Below are positions 11,481 through 22,359 of a stretch of DNA of 64,000 bases, piece by piece. This DNA comes from Rhabdophis nuchalis (Eukaryota; Chordata; Lepidosauria; Squamata; Natricidae): NCBI GenBank assembly GCA_039707465.1, contig CM077648.1, forward strand, positions 24,242,119 to 24,306,118, written 5' to 3'. Under the pieces are notes generated by a model, which was given only the letters and a program-made list of their open reading frames with translations, did not search any database and was not told the DNA's origin. The translations under genes and the position numbers were made by a program. The first letter of the stretch is position 1. Every line of letters begins with the position of its first letter.

Positions 11481-12149
11481 GTGGGGGGGGTGGCGATTAT
11501 GGTTAGGGAAGGTCTTGAGCCAAAGGAGACCACGATCCCTCAGACGACTGGGTGCGAGTCCGTCCTTGTGAAGTGGGGCCTAGGGTGGCAGTTGGGCGTG
11601 TTAGTTGTATACCGGGCTCCTCGCTATACGACAACAGCCCTGCCCGAGCTCCTAGAGGTGATAGGTGAGGCGGCGGTTGAGACCCCCAGACTGCTAGTCA
11701 TGGGGGACTTTAACCTGCCGTCGCCAGGCGAAATCTCTGGGGTAGCTCGGGAGTTCATGGCTTCCATGACAGCCATGGACCTGACTCAAGTAGTTGTAGG
11801 CCCTACCCACGAGGGTGGACACACCCTGGATCTAATCTTCGTCTCGGGACAGTGGAGTAGTGATCTGGGAATAGGGGATCTAGTCATCACACCCCTGTCA
11901 TGGACAGATCACGCTCTCCTTCAGCTCGACTTTCCGATCGCCGCACCTCACTGCGGGGAGGCGGAACCGGACATTCCTATATGGTTCCGCCCCAGGCTCC
12001 TGATGGACCCGATAAGGTTCCAAAGGGAGCTTGGGCCAATTCCTGTGGACTTGCCCCGCGACTCGACTGAGGACCTAGTGGCCGCATGGTTAAGTGCGGC
12101 CACGGGGGCCTTGGACCGAGTCGCGCCCTTGCGGCCTCTCTTGCGGTGA
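11481..12149 (+). pseudogene. L2 ORF2, endonuclease part (ends at premature stop)
   Basis: Codes for the C-terminal two thirds of an apurinic/apyrimidinic-type endonuclease, which nicks the target DNA to prime reverse transcription. Visible motifs are VMGDFNLPS (residues about 72-81), HTLDLIF (about 113-119) and TPLSWTDHALLQLDF (about 137-151), which contains the usual catalytic Asp-His pair. The N-terminal catalytic residues are lost by 5' truncation. The frame stops at TGA 12147-12149. The next codons continue the same protein in the same frame, so this is a point mutation rather than a domain end. Confidence 0.88.
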
Positions 12150-13160
12150 CGAACCACCTGGGCTCCTTGGTTTACCGAGGGGCTTAGGGAGATGAAGCGC
12201 CACAAGAGACGCCTAGAGAGCAGATGGAGATCTTCTCGCTCCGAAGCCGACCGAACACTAGTGAGAGACCATATTAGGACTTACTTAGTGGCGATAAGAG
12301 TGGCCAAACGTGAGTATTGTGCCACTCTTATTGCATCCGCAGATAACCGCCCTGCCGCCCTGTTTGGGGTGACCCGCTCCCTCCTTCAACAGAGGCCGCG
12401 GGAAGCCCCTTTACAGGGTCGAGCAGAGGAATTTGGGATTTATCTGCAGGAGAAAATCACTCGGATTCGGAACGAGTTACCCTCCATCGACAGTGGTCCA
12501 GTCGAGCGGGCCGAGGCTGATCTTGTGACACCATCCTGGGAGGAGTTTGATTTTGTTACCACCGAGGATATGGACAAGTTGTCAAAGAGACTTAGGGCTA
12601 CCACATGTTTATTGGACCCGTGTCCCTCCTGGCTTGTACTGGCATCCTGGGAGACGACACGAGGCTGGCTCCAGGGCATTGTCAATGCATCTTTGAGTGA
12701 GGGGTCCTTGCCTGCCGTCTTGAAAGAGGCGGTAGTAAGGCCCCTCCTCAAGAAGCCGTCCCTGGATCCAGCATTATTAGAGAACTATCGTCCTGTCTCC
12801 AACCTCCACTTTCTAGTGAAGGTTGTCGAGAGTGTGGTGGCCCAACAGTTTCCGCGACACTTGGAGGAAGTTGATTATCTAGACCCGCGCCAGTCCAGCT
12901 TCCGACCCGGGCACAGCACCGAGACGGCATTGGTCGCGTTGGTTGATGATCTCTGGAGGGTGCGGGATAGAGGATATTCCTCTATCCTAGTCCTATTAGA
13001 CCTCTCAGCGGCTTTTGATACCATCGACCATAGTATCCTATTGCGCCGACTGGGGGGGTTGGGGCTGGGAGGCACCGTTTTGCGGTGGTTCTCATCCTAC
13101 CTCTCTGGTCGGTCGCAATATGTGTTGACAGGGGGCAGAGGTCGGCCTCGAGGCCCCTCA
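12150..13160 (+). pseudogene. L2 ORF2, reverse transcriptase N-terminal half
   Basis: In frame with the endonuclease part after the single stop. It starts RTTWAPWFTEGLREMKRHKRRLE, a linker typical of the clade, and leads into RPLLKKPSLDP, ENYRPVSNL and motif A (LLDLSAAFDTIDHS, about 12990-13030) with the first catalytic aspartate. It also holds FRPGHSTETAL and LRWFSSYLSGRSQYVL. A frameshift between about 13115 and 13165, consistent with loss of one base, moves the protein to the next frame. Confidence 0.88.
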
Positions 13161-14113
13161 TATGTGGGGTTCCTCAGGGGTTGGTCCTCTCGCCCCTACT
13201 ATTCAACACATATATGAAGCCGCTGGGTGAGATCATCCGTGGTTTTGGGGTGGGATATCATCTGTACGCTGATGATACTCAGTTGTACATATCCACCCCA
13301 GACCACCCCAACGATGCAGTCGAGGTTATGTCCCGGTGTTTGGAGGCCGTACGGATCTGGATGGGTGGTAACAAACTCAAGCTCAACCCGTCCAAGACTG
13401 AGTGGCTGTGGCTTCCGGCGCCCCGGTTCAGCCAGATTATTCCAACACTGGCCATTGGGGGCGAAACACCTGCCCCCGTGGAGAGGGCGCGCAATTTAGG
13501 TGTCCTCCTGGATTCCCGGCTGTCTATGGAAGATCATGTGGCAGCCGTGGCCAGGGGGGCGTTCCATCAGGTACTCTTGATGCGCCAATTGCGCCCCTTA
13601 CTGGACCGGGGTGCCCTACGCACAGTCACTCAAGCACTCGTCACGTCTCGATTCGACTACTGTAATGCTCTCTACATGGGGCTTCCCTTGAGGTGCACCC
13701 GAAAGCTGCAGCTAGTCCAGAATGCAGCCGCGCGGGTGATTACGGGAGTGCCTAGACACTCCCACATAACACCTATCCTGCGCGAGCTGCACTGGCTCCC
13801 TGTGGTCTTTCGGGTGCGCTTCAAGGTCTTGACGACCATCTTTAAAGCGCTCCATGGCTCGGGGCCTAGTTATATGCGAGACCGCCTCCTGCCCCATACA
13901 TCCCTCAGACCGATACGCTCCCACAGAGAGGGCCTCCTCAGGGTGCTGTCAGCTGAACAATGCCGACTGGCGACACCCAGGGGAAGAGCCTTCTCTGTGG
14001 CTGGGCCAGCCCTCTGGAACGACCTACCCCCTGAACTCCGCACCATCTCTGACCTCCGCCTCTTCCGCAAGTGTCTGAAGACACATTTATTCCATCTAGC
14101 CGGCCTAGCGTAA
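13130..14113 (+). pseudogene. L2 ORF2, reverse transcriptase C-terminal half and tail domain
   Basis: Continues ORF2 after the frameshift. Motif B is CGVPQGLVLSPLLF (about 13162-13203) and motif C is YHLYADDTQLYIS (about 13257-13295), holding the two catalytic aspartates. Then follow the thumb region (KLKLNPSKTE, LGVLLDSRLSMEDHV) and the C-terminal stretch diagnostic of L2-type elements (KLQLVQNAAARVITG, HITPILRELHWLPV, LWNDLPPELRTISDLRLFRK, LKTHLFHLAGLA), ending at a natural stop. No other stop occurs in about 327 codons. CR1-type elements differ in this C-terminal region, which is why I prefer L2. Confidence 0.9.
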
Positions 14114-14296
14114 CCCCCTGTATTGACCATTAGACAGTTTTAAATTTGGGATTTTAATTCGGTTTTTAGCACAGATTTTACTAGAATAAGTTTTTTAAAT
14201 TTTATATGTTTTGTATGTATTTTAACATTCCTGTGCGCCGCCCTGGGTCCGTTTGGAGAAGGGCGGGATATAAATTTAATAAAATAAATAAATAGT

Positions 14297-14800
14297 TCAG
14301 AACTTCTGACCTTTTTCTTAAAGTCTTATTTTTTGAGTGTTCTCACTAATTATTGGTTCATTTAATGAAGGTTTATTATTGTTTGACATGAACATTCTCA
14401 ATAAAATGTCTAAATTATATGAATCTATACAAAAAGGGAAGAAAGGCACCTAATGGCAATTAAGGTAAGACCTTTCTTGAATAATTTTGTTGTCTGAAAT
14501 GAACCAGAAGATACCTTTTCCTCATTCCTCAGACAGAAACTAGCTAGACTGTCAACTGAATCTCCTTTCCTTCCTCTTATATGCTGCTTCATTTCCATTG
14601 ATGTTAAGTGTTTTATAAACCATGATAGAACATTGAATAACATGAACATAATAATAATTTCCTTCATGTGTCATCATTCAGACAGCAGAATTTTCAAGCA
14701 CCTGCAGATTCTTATTTTAACAATAGTGAAGAAATGAATGCTCCATCATCCCTAAGAGAGAAAAATTAGTCTGGATCCAGGGCAGGCTATATAGACTTCA
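14297..14800. other. Unique AT-rich stretch
   Basis: No repeat or exon recognised between the L2 tail and the next SINE. Confidence 0.4.
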
Positions 14801-15070
14801 CGAGAGCCAGTTTGATATATAAGTTAAAGCTCCAGACTAGAAACTGGGAGTCTAGGAGTTCTAGATCAGGCGTGGCATCCTACCAGTTTAACAACCAGTT
14901 TGTTGAGCATGTGCTTGCCTCACGCACGTACCTGACGTGCCGGACGTGTGCTGCACGCACCTGCACAATTCACAGGAAAACAGCTGAGGCATGGCAATCC
15001 AATCTACTGCCCTGAACAGCTGGACTAAAAAAACAAGGCAGTCACCAAGATTGGACATGATTGAATGGAA
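14800..15070 (+). mobile_element. Sauria-type SINE, interrupted
   Basis: 'GAGAGCCAGTTTGATATATA' and 'TAGAAACTGGGAGTCTAGGA' match the tRNA-like head. 'TCTAGATCAGG' begins the body, and a diverged BovB-like tail ('GGCAATCCAATCTACTGCCC', 'CAAGGCAGTCACCAAGATTG') follows from 14994. About 125 bp at 14867-14993, containing 'TACCAGTTTAACAACCAGTT' and a GCACG-rich interior, split the body and look like a later MITE of the ACCGGTT group. Confidence 0.55.
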
Positions 15071-15811
15071 GAGGAAGAAAAGGACTTCATAACTTTCTGC
15101 AATAAAGTGAAAGAATAGGGGTCACAACACTGCCATTGCAACTCTATTTTATTTTGGTCCCTGGTAACACCTTTTCTTGTGTTGGGAGAAATATTCATCT
15201 GGTTCAGTTCCAACCCAGGAGAAAGACACTGGAAACAAAATGGAAGGTGGAGGCTGATTGGAAAGAAGGTTTAATGATGAAAGCACATGGTTCTCTGCTG
15301 CAGCTGAACACATGGATTTGAAAGGGGAGAGGGGTTATACATTATCTTGGGCTTTGAACTTGAACTTCCTGTTCCTGTGCAAGAACATGTATTCTATTGG
15401 CTGTTTTCATATTCCTATGGAGTCATGTCTGTCTGAACTCCCAGGCTTGGTTGAAGTTTGCTAGGTGATGCAATGTCCTTAGGAGATTGTGTCATGTGGT
15501 GAACTCTGCTGCTAGATGGGTTAATCCTATTATGTCCTGGAGGGCCATGTTTTAATCCCATCTCCCCGACCTGAAAGTCTTTTGTCTTGTAGATAGGATG
15601 GCCCAATCTTTCTTAATGGGCATCAAATATCTGCTTGGGGCAGGGAGCTGAAGCTTTGAGATTCTGTCTTCCTTAAGGTTTTTTATTTCTGTTTTAGGGG
15701 AAATATTTTATCCTGCCTTTTAAAAATATTTCTCAAAACATTTCATTCTTATAAGAAGGGTTTTCACATCCCTCACTTGGAAATACTAGAGGGATGTGAA
15801 AATATCTACAG
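15070..15811. other. Unique stretch, nothing recognised
   Basis: Several short open frames but no family signature, no clear repeat boundaries. Confidence 0.35.
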
Positions 15812-16287
15812 ACCCCTCACATCCTGGACATAAATTGTTTCAACTTCTACCCTCAAAGGGCACTGCACACCGGAACAACTAGACACAAGGACAGTTTTTT
15901 CTTGAATGCCATCACTCTGCTTAATAATAATTCCCATAACACTGTCAATAATTTACTAAGACTATATTACTATTAGTCTTCTATTCCTTCCTAGTATCTA
16001 TCTCTCCCCACTTATGACTATAATCATGTTACTTGTATCTTTCAATTTATATTGTTTTTATCTGTTTCCTAGTACAATTTGATAGCTTATTAGTAACCTT
16101 GACTATCACTGTGCCGCGTCTTTTTATTCTTGAAGAATGTATTTTATTCTCTTATGTACACTGAGAGCATATGCATCAAAGACAAATTCCTGTGTGTCCA
16201 ATTATACTTGGCCAATAAAGAATTCTGTTCTGTTCTGTCCTCTTCTTTATTCTATTCTATTCTATTCTATTCTATTCTATTCTATTG
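15812..16287 (+). mobile_element. CR1-L3 ('Snake1'-type) LINE 3' end running into (ATTCT)n
   Basis: Begins within the ORF2 C-terminal remnant ('CATCCTGGACATAAATTGTT', 'CACACCGGAACAACTAGACA') and runs through a T-rich 3' UTR with 'ACTGAGAGCATATGCA' and 'TTCCTGTGTGTCCAATTA'. It ends 'CTTGGCCAATAAAGAATTCT' followed directly by degenerate TTCTG units and then pure TTCTA units at 16250-16286. This LINE family, with its pentanucleotide tail, is known from snake genomes as a source of new microsatellites. The copy is 5'-truncated and noncoding. Confidence 0.82.
16220..16287 (+). repeat. (TTCTA)n / (TTCTG)n pentanucleotide microsatellite
   Basis: The array begins at the LINE terminus without spacer. 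The proximal units are variant (TTCTG, TCCTC) and the distal ones are uniform TTCTA, as if the array grew away from the LINE end. Confidence 0.93.
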
Positions 16288-17735
16288 GCCTGGGTTTTGC
16301 TGTCATTTCTTTCCCTCTGATGTTACCAAGTGGACTACGTTTACACACTGTTTTTGAAGAAAGAAACCACTTGGCTCTTGATTCCAGCTAAGATAATGAA
16401 GAGCAGAGACTTTATGATGCTTTATGATATGGACCCTGGCATAAAACTTCAGTTCTAAATAAGCTTAATGGAAACTGTGCAAATTTCTCTGAGTTCAGCT
16501 TTGCAAGTGGACCCCAAGACATATTCTCTCGCTTGCTTTTGTTCAAGTGTGTGTGGTTTGCATGCCTGGCTCATGTTGTTGGCTATCATAATAAACAGCC
16601 ACGTCATCAGTGCTTCCAGGTGAGGAGAAAGATAATGTGCCCAGCTGGATTCATCCGGTCCTGCAACTGCTCTTATGTTACCTGCTTTCAAACCCTACCC
16701 GAGAAAAAGAATAATGGTTTATCTTCTCAACCCTCCTATCCAAAAGTTTACAAAAGGCTTAACGTATCTCATATTTGCTTTAGACAGATTTTGAAATGTC
16801 TACCGAAATACAGGTTTTACGTTCTGTGAGATGGTCTTTCTGAAATTACTCTTAGAGGAAACTGCAGGTAGTTACAGATTTCCGACTTGATCCACTTGAC
16901 ACCAGCTTTCATTGCCAATTGAACATTGTGCATTAAGTCTGAAAATATTCCTTTAGCTGCAGAAATCACAAAACTAAAGAATAAAATCTTAAAGCTGGAA
17001 GTGACTCCTAAGATCATGTAATTTAATTCCTGGTTTCTGCTTGCAATCATATTTTAAAAGGATCGCCTTCTTAAGAAAAAAAGAGGGATATGTTATTAGT
17101 ACATATATCCTGTAATTTCATTCTGTAACTCTCTAGATGCATGCAAAGTTTTAAGAATCAGCTTGCTTTAGGCTAATAGTCTGACTTACACAAGCTTGAT
17201 GCAAGTGAAAAAACTCCTATTCTAGAATTAAGAATCTAAGAGCTTTTGAATTTATATGAAATGGAAATCTAGCACTGATGTGTCTTACTTGCAAAGATTG
17301 TTTACATTAGGATATCATGTATTAATCATTGGCCAGAGACATATAACTAAAATTTGCAACTGAGCTGCATCTTTGATTGAATCATATTTATTATAGCAAT
17401 TAAAACACTCTCAGAACTCACTAGTTCAATGTTTCATAGGATTTATCTCACCCGAAAGTGGTCAGAAACCTTGCACAACAATGGTCCAATTAACCCTTTC
17501 CCAAAGCAGATAATAACAGAATCTTGAGACTTTTATTGTTCTGTTACCTCCTCCTCCTTTTTATGGTTCAGTAAAGGGAGGGCATTTACCATACCTCCTT
17601 GTAGACTTAAAAATGGCTTCTGCTGCTTTTGCCTAGGCTGTCAACTCATAAAGCATTTGCCTGTCTGACATAGGCAACAGATTCTGCATATCTCTGTCAA
17701 GTTTATCTTCCTTGCTCCCTACAAAGGTCTTCTGA
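16288..17735. other. Unique AT-rich stretch
   Basis: No mobile element or exon recognised. Short open frames at 16.5-17.05 kb lack family signatures. Confidence 0.4.
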
Positions 17736-17739
17736 ACAT

Positions 17740-18400
17740 CCTCTGGGTGGAAGCCATCTCAATTTCATGGGGGACCTCATTGCAGAGGGCAAGTGCTGCT
17801 AAAGAGAAGGTGTGCTTCTCAGGTCCAAGAAATAACAATGTTTGAGTGAGACAATCCAGAGTGCACCAACTCTGTAGGTTTTAACAACTAGGCAGAAGCT
17901 ACAGGAGATGTGGTGATGCCTCAGGTAACCAGGTCTCATGGTACATACAGCTTTATAAGAAATAACTAGCCTTGACTCACACCTACAAATATACCAGCAA
18001 CCAGTGCAACCCATAAAACATGGGAATTCCAAAGTTTACTCACCACTGCTTTGTTATTATGTTCTGTAGCAGTTGAAGCTTCTGAGTTTTCAAGAATATC
18101 CATATGTAGACCACATTGCAAAAATTGAGCCATGAGGAGACAAGAGTTTGAGTAACTGAGGATCACCCAATCTAGGTAGAGGTAAAATTGGCACACCCGA
18201 TAGAACTGTGCAGAGGGACTCCCTCCAAAAGGTTCTAAGAGAATCAATTGTCCTAGATGAGCCCCAGATTACACACCACTGCTGAATGGGGAAGTGTAAC
18301 TCCATCTAGAAATAAAAATGGAAGATACTTGAACCTAGGCAGTCCAACAATAATATCAACCTGGGTAGAATTGAGTTGGAGTCAGTTCTTCTCCTTACAG
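17740..18400 (-). repeat. Degenerate old squamate interspersed repeat
   Basis: 'CATTGCAGAGGGCAAGTGCTG', 'AGAGAAGGTGTGCTTCTCAGG' and 'ACCAGCAACCAGTGCAACCC' follow the order of a common squamate medium-length repeat (minus orientation), although heavily mutated. A second, similar copy lies at 63.4-63.9 kb. I do not know its class; it may be the noncoding part of an old LINE. Confidence 0.45.
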
Positions 18401-19800
18401 ACCTTAATTACAGACCACTCAGTTGAATTTTTACAAAAAGTTCCCTAATGATATTGATATGGAGCAATGATTCTGTATGATTCCCTTTTTGGATTAAACA
18501 TTGTAATAACCTTAGGTATCCTACAAACATTGGAATATAAAAATAATAAAGCACACCTACAAATCCTGTAGATCTAAAATGCTCTATGCATCTTATCATT
18601 TTCAGACACACTTTGTTCAATGGCCATGGGCATTTTCAGTTCAACATCAATTGTGTGATCAATAAATGACAAATAACTGTCCCCCATGTATGACTGAAAC
18701 TGGAATCTTGACACTCTGAACACCATGCTTTGTGGTAGGGAGTAAGCAATTAAATAGGGGTCTACTTTCCTTTCTGCATACAGCATTTTTAAAATGCCTT
18801 TTTAAATATTTTTATTTCAACATCCATTCTGTGAATCCAGGGTCCTATGTTCAGTACTATCCCATTTTTTCCTCCAATATTGCCATACTTAAGCTCTTTG
18901 GAAAGAAATAATCTTGCTAAATGACAGAGTACATTCCCTACCATTTAATAGGTCTTCTCAATTAAATCCCTAGCATCTCCAGTAGATGGTCAAATTAGCA
19001 AATTATAGCATAGACACCAACTTGACAACCTAATTGCCAGGAAAAACAAAACAGGGCTGAGTAATGTTTTGATGTCTGAGAACCATAATATGCTTTGGGG
19101 GAAACCAAGGACCTCAGTGGTTGGGGACAGTATATAAATGTGGTTGATTTTGTTCCCTAATTTGTGTGTGGGAAATGTGTTTGAATTTCTTTGTTTAAAT
19201 AATTAGAGATTTTAGGGCTTCCTAATTTCAATTTTTGAGGTATGTTACCTCAAAATGCTTTTTCAAGATGTCAGTTGCTGTTGAAAAGGGCATGGCAGAG
19301 TTTTCAAAAATGATCAAAGGACCATGTGTAGCCCTGAGGTTGCATGTGCTTGGAGTAGACAAGGCTGGCTTAGATAGAGAATGGTAGTGATCCATCATCA
19401 GATAACTTTTGTCTTCATTGGTTTAGCCTCACATTTTATGTATGAATAGTGAGTAGGAATGCATAAGTCAGGCAAGATCTGATTCCAATTTGTGATTAAA
19501 TCCATGTTTGCAATTCATTTTGAAAGACCTAAGTCAATTGAAATTGCTTCAAGGGTTCAGTTCAATGATATGATTCAATTCTAAGTATTTATCTGATTCA
19601 ATAAGTGTATGCCTATATGTGCAAAAAAATCCATCTGATCTTTGAAAATACTTGAAAGCTCCTGATCCACTGTGAAGCCTCAAATTGATTTAGAGATATA
19701 ATTAGAAAACTCATCCTGAAGGAATGATTTGTTTGACACAGCTTCAGATTGAAGGCTAGCAGTTAGAATGCCACAGCATTTGCAACACCTAGCTAGTATT
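18401..19800. other. Unique AT-rich stretch
   Basis: Nothing recognisable apart from ordinary short A/T runs. Confidence 0.4.
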
Positions 19801-19807
19801 GGGTGAT

Positions 19808-19848
19808 CAAACAAACAAACAAACAAACCTTGACCTTGACCTTGACTA
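19808..19848. repeat. (AAAC)n followed by (CCTTGA)n microsatellites
   Basis: Five or so AAAC units run directly into about three CCTTGA units. Confidence 0.85.
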
Positions 19849-19883
19849 GTGTTTGGGTGAGAGAGTTGCAAGACATTCCAGAC

Positions 19884-20170
19884 AGCGGTGGTATTAACCA
19901 TTTCAGACCAGTTTAGGCGAACTGGTAACCCCATGATCACTGGACTCCACCCACCTGCCCCCACCCTATCCTGTCCTTTATTTCCTGTTTTATAGCTCAT
20001 CTCAATCATGCAGCACACCTGATTTCTCCCCCCTCACTGTTCTACTTACCGTTGCTGACTTGGAAGGTAAGCATCCAAGCTTCTAAATGCTCCATTTTCA
20101 GTGCAAACGCAAGTGCTTTAGGCACATGTGTGCGCTCACCGAACTGGTTGTTAAATCAGCAGGATCCCAA
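19884..20170 (+). mobile_element. Degenerate MITE of the ACCGGTT group
   Basis: Left part 'GCGGTGGTATTAACCATTTC' then 'AGACCAGTTTAGGCGAACTG'; right part 'ACCGAACTGGTTGTTAAATC'. The pair of inverse GAACTGGT blocks and the CCACCC-rich interior fit the group. Ends are approximate. Confidence 0.55.
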
Positions 20171-20999
20171 CAGACTGTAGGATGGGACAACTTGCCATGG
20201 CCAACTCACCCCAGGACAAGAAGTACACTAGTACTTTTTTAATGGTGAAATAGAATTATTAAAGAAAAGATACTAGAGGAGGGACAAAGTGAAATAAAAA
20301 TGATAAAAATCAATTCTTTTAAATAATTAAATTGAATTGTTGAATTGTCCTGTGGCAAGCTGGCTGTGGCAAGTTGTCCCATTCCTATATAAAGATGCTC
20401 AAGAAGGCAACAGCAAACCATTTTTATATTGTGCTTTGAAAATTTCATAGAAACATCCATGTAGTTGCTTCATCTTCAATTGACTTTTTACTTTTACATA
20501 TCTATCACCCTATTCTGTTGCAAGGTAAATCACATTATACAAATTGTAGGAAACATGAGAATTAGGGGGCATAATAAATCAAAAGCCAGCATGAGATTTT
20601 TTTAAAAACTACACTAACATCTAAGTTACATAAGTACTTTTGCTATCTCCATAGCTCTCTATTTTGCAAACGATCTTTGCAAAAGATCCTTGACATCCTT
20701 GAGATGTCAAGTTGACTTGACTTCAAAATGAGGTAAGCCAGTGCTGTTTTCTTTCAGGGTTCTACTGTTCATTTTTATTGAGCAGGTCTTTGGAATCTTC
20801 CCTTAGATTGTAGCCTGATGGCACCACTATGTATGCATAGAAAAAGTGACACATCATCCCTCACAGCAATCTATGTGGGGGGTTTTATGTCATCCTCCCC
20901 AATATGGATTTTCTTTTCAAAGTAGGGTTATTCTCTCTTGCTTTCTAATATATCATTTTTCAGGGCTATATAGGTGCATCTGGTGGTAAAGGATGATCA
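20171..20999. other. Unique AT-rich stretch
   Basis: No recognisable element; contains small inverted pieces near 20665-20720 that are too short to classify. Confidence 0.35.
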
Positions 21000-21007
21000 G
21001 CCTAGAA

Positions 21008-21140
21008 CAGGGGTCTGCAAAGTCGGCTCTTTTAAGACTGGTGGACTTCAACTCCCAGTTCCCCAGCCAGCATAGCTGGCTGGGGAACTCTGGGAGTTGA
21101 AGTCCACCAGTCTTAAAAGAGCCGACTTTGCAGACCCCTG
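21008..21140. mobile_element. Palindromic hAT-type MITE (copy 1), perfect 8-bp duplication
   Basis: Starts CAGGGGTCTGCAAAGTCGGC and ends with its exact inverse; the whole 133-bp element folds into one near-perfect hairpin around AGCCAGCATAGCTGGCT. It is flanked by GCCTAGAA at 21000-21007 and 21141-21148, a perfect 8-bp target duplication typical of the hAT superfamily. The copy at 45049-45183 is almost identical. It has no coding capacity, so it must have moved with a transposase from elsewhere. Confidence 0.92.
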
Positions 21141-21149
21141 GCCTAGAAC

Positions 21150-21910
21150 ATTCATAAGGATTGTTAGCTGGTTTGGATAAACAGCAGGGCTTCCAGGCTT
21201 GTAAAGAATCTACTTTTGTCTTCATTCATTATAAAATGTTTCTAATAGCAGAGCAGTTGTGTCTTCCTGTTGCCATTTCTATGAGAGGAGTGTTTAATAA
21301 GAGGACTTAAACTGGCTCTCAAGGAATAGGGAAGGGTGGGGGGAGAATGGGGGGAAAGAGCATAGAAGCCAAAATTTTCTTCTCCTTTGAATGTTTATAT
21401 TTCACAAGCCAAACCAGGCAGGCTCAGGCTGAATAATTAATTGTAGCTTTGTTTAACCTCACACATCTGCACTTTTAGAGTGAAATTGTCTGAAATTCCA
21501 TTCTTGTGAAGGAGCCTTGACTTTTGAGAGGCTGAACAAATATGAAATAAAATAATAAAATGTGGGAATGGCTGTTTAGTAGGTCCATGGCCTGCATTTT
21601 GAGGAAATGGAGGCCAATCAAAGAAGATGGCTAGTAATAAGGTCACTTATTACTTAAGCAAAAAAGGAAAGGAAAGAAAGTTGGTTTCATCGTGCTTATT
21701 GTTTGACATATCAGGGCAAAGAATACCATTGTTCTAAAATTACATCATGATGTTAGGAATGTTAACTTGGTCCTGGAAGCTTTTCACAAGTTTCTTTATA
21801 GTCTCAATTGAGCAGTATTAATATTTTCACAGAAAGTTTAAACAGAAATATAATATCCGTTCAAAGAATTTGCTTGATAAACCAGTATCATATATATTTA
21901 CCACATGTGT
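21150..21910. other. Unique stretch, nothing recognised
   Basis: No repeat or exon signature seen. Confidence 0.35.
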
Positions 21911-21923
21911 ACCAACTGAAGAA

Positions 21924-22341
21924 TTTGTTGTTGTTAGTTGTGAAGTTGTGTCGCGACCCCATGGACAACATTCCTCCAGGCCTTCCTGTTCTCTACCATC
22001 CTCTGGAGTCCATTTAAGCTCACGTCTACTGCTTTGGTGACTCCATCCAGCCACCTCATTCCCTTTCTTCTTTGCCCTCAGTCTTTCCCAGCATTAGGCT
22101 CTTCTCCAATGAGTCCTTCCTTCTCATTAGGTGGACAAAGTATTTGAGTTTCATCTTCAGGATTTGGCCTTCTAAAGAACAATCAGAGTTGAACTCCTCT
22201 AGGACTGACAGGTTTGATTGCCTTGCAGTCCAAGGGACTCGCAGGAGTCTTCTCTAGCACCACAGTTTAAAGGCCTCAATTCTTTGGCGCTCAGCCTTTC
22301 TTATGGTCCAACTTTCACAGCCATACATTGCAACTGGGAAA
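21924..22341 (-). mobile_element. BovB (RTE clade) LINE, 3' end, with 13-bp target duplication
   Basis: On the minus strand this is the 3' end of BovB. Visible in forward orientation are 'TTGTTGTTGTTAGTTGTGAA', 'GTGTCGCGACCCCATGGACA' and 'CTCCAGGCCTTCCTGTTCTC', plus the late coding part around 'CTTTCACAGCCATACATTGC'. It is flanked by ACCAACTGAAGAA at 21911-21923 and 22342-22354, a perfect 13-bp target-site duplication that fixes both ends. It is 5'-truncated at 418 bp. BovB is the LINE known for repeated horizontal transfer among squamates, ruminants and other animals. Confidence 0.92.
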
Positions 22342-22359
22342 ACCAACTGAAGAATAGAG

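Larger units (their letters stand above)
11465..14296 (+). mobile_element. L2-clade non-LTR retrotransposon, long 5'-truncated copy
   Basis: A 2.8-kb LINE copy holding the end of the endonuclease domain, the full reverse transcriptase core, the C-terminal region and a 3' UTR. It ends with the 'GCGCCGCCCTGGGTCCGTTT' motif and an (AATAAA)n tail at 14275-14295. The 5' UTR, any ORF1 and the first part of the endonuclease are missing. Short 3' fragments of the same family at 0.95, 43.0 and 54.0 kb share this tail. The GC content of the coding part is clearly higher than the flanks, as for a recent arrival. Confidence 0.92.
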
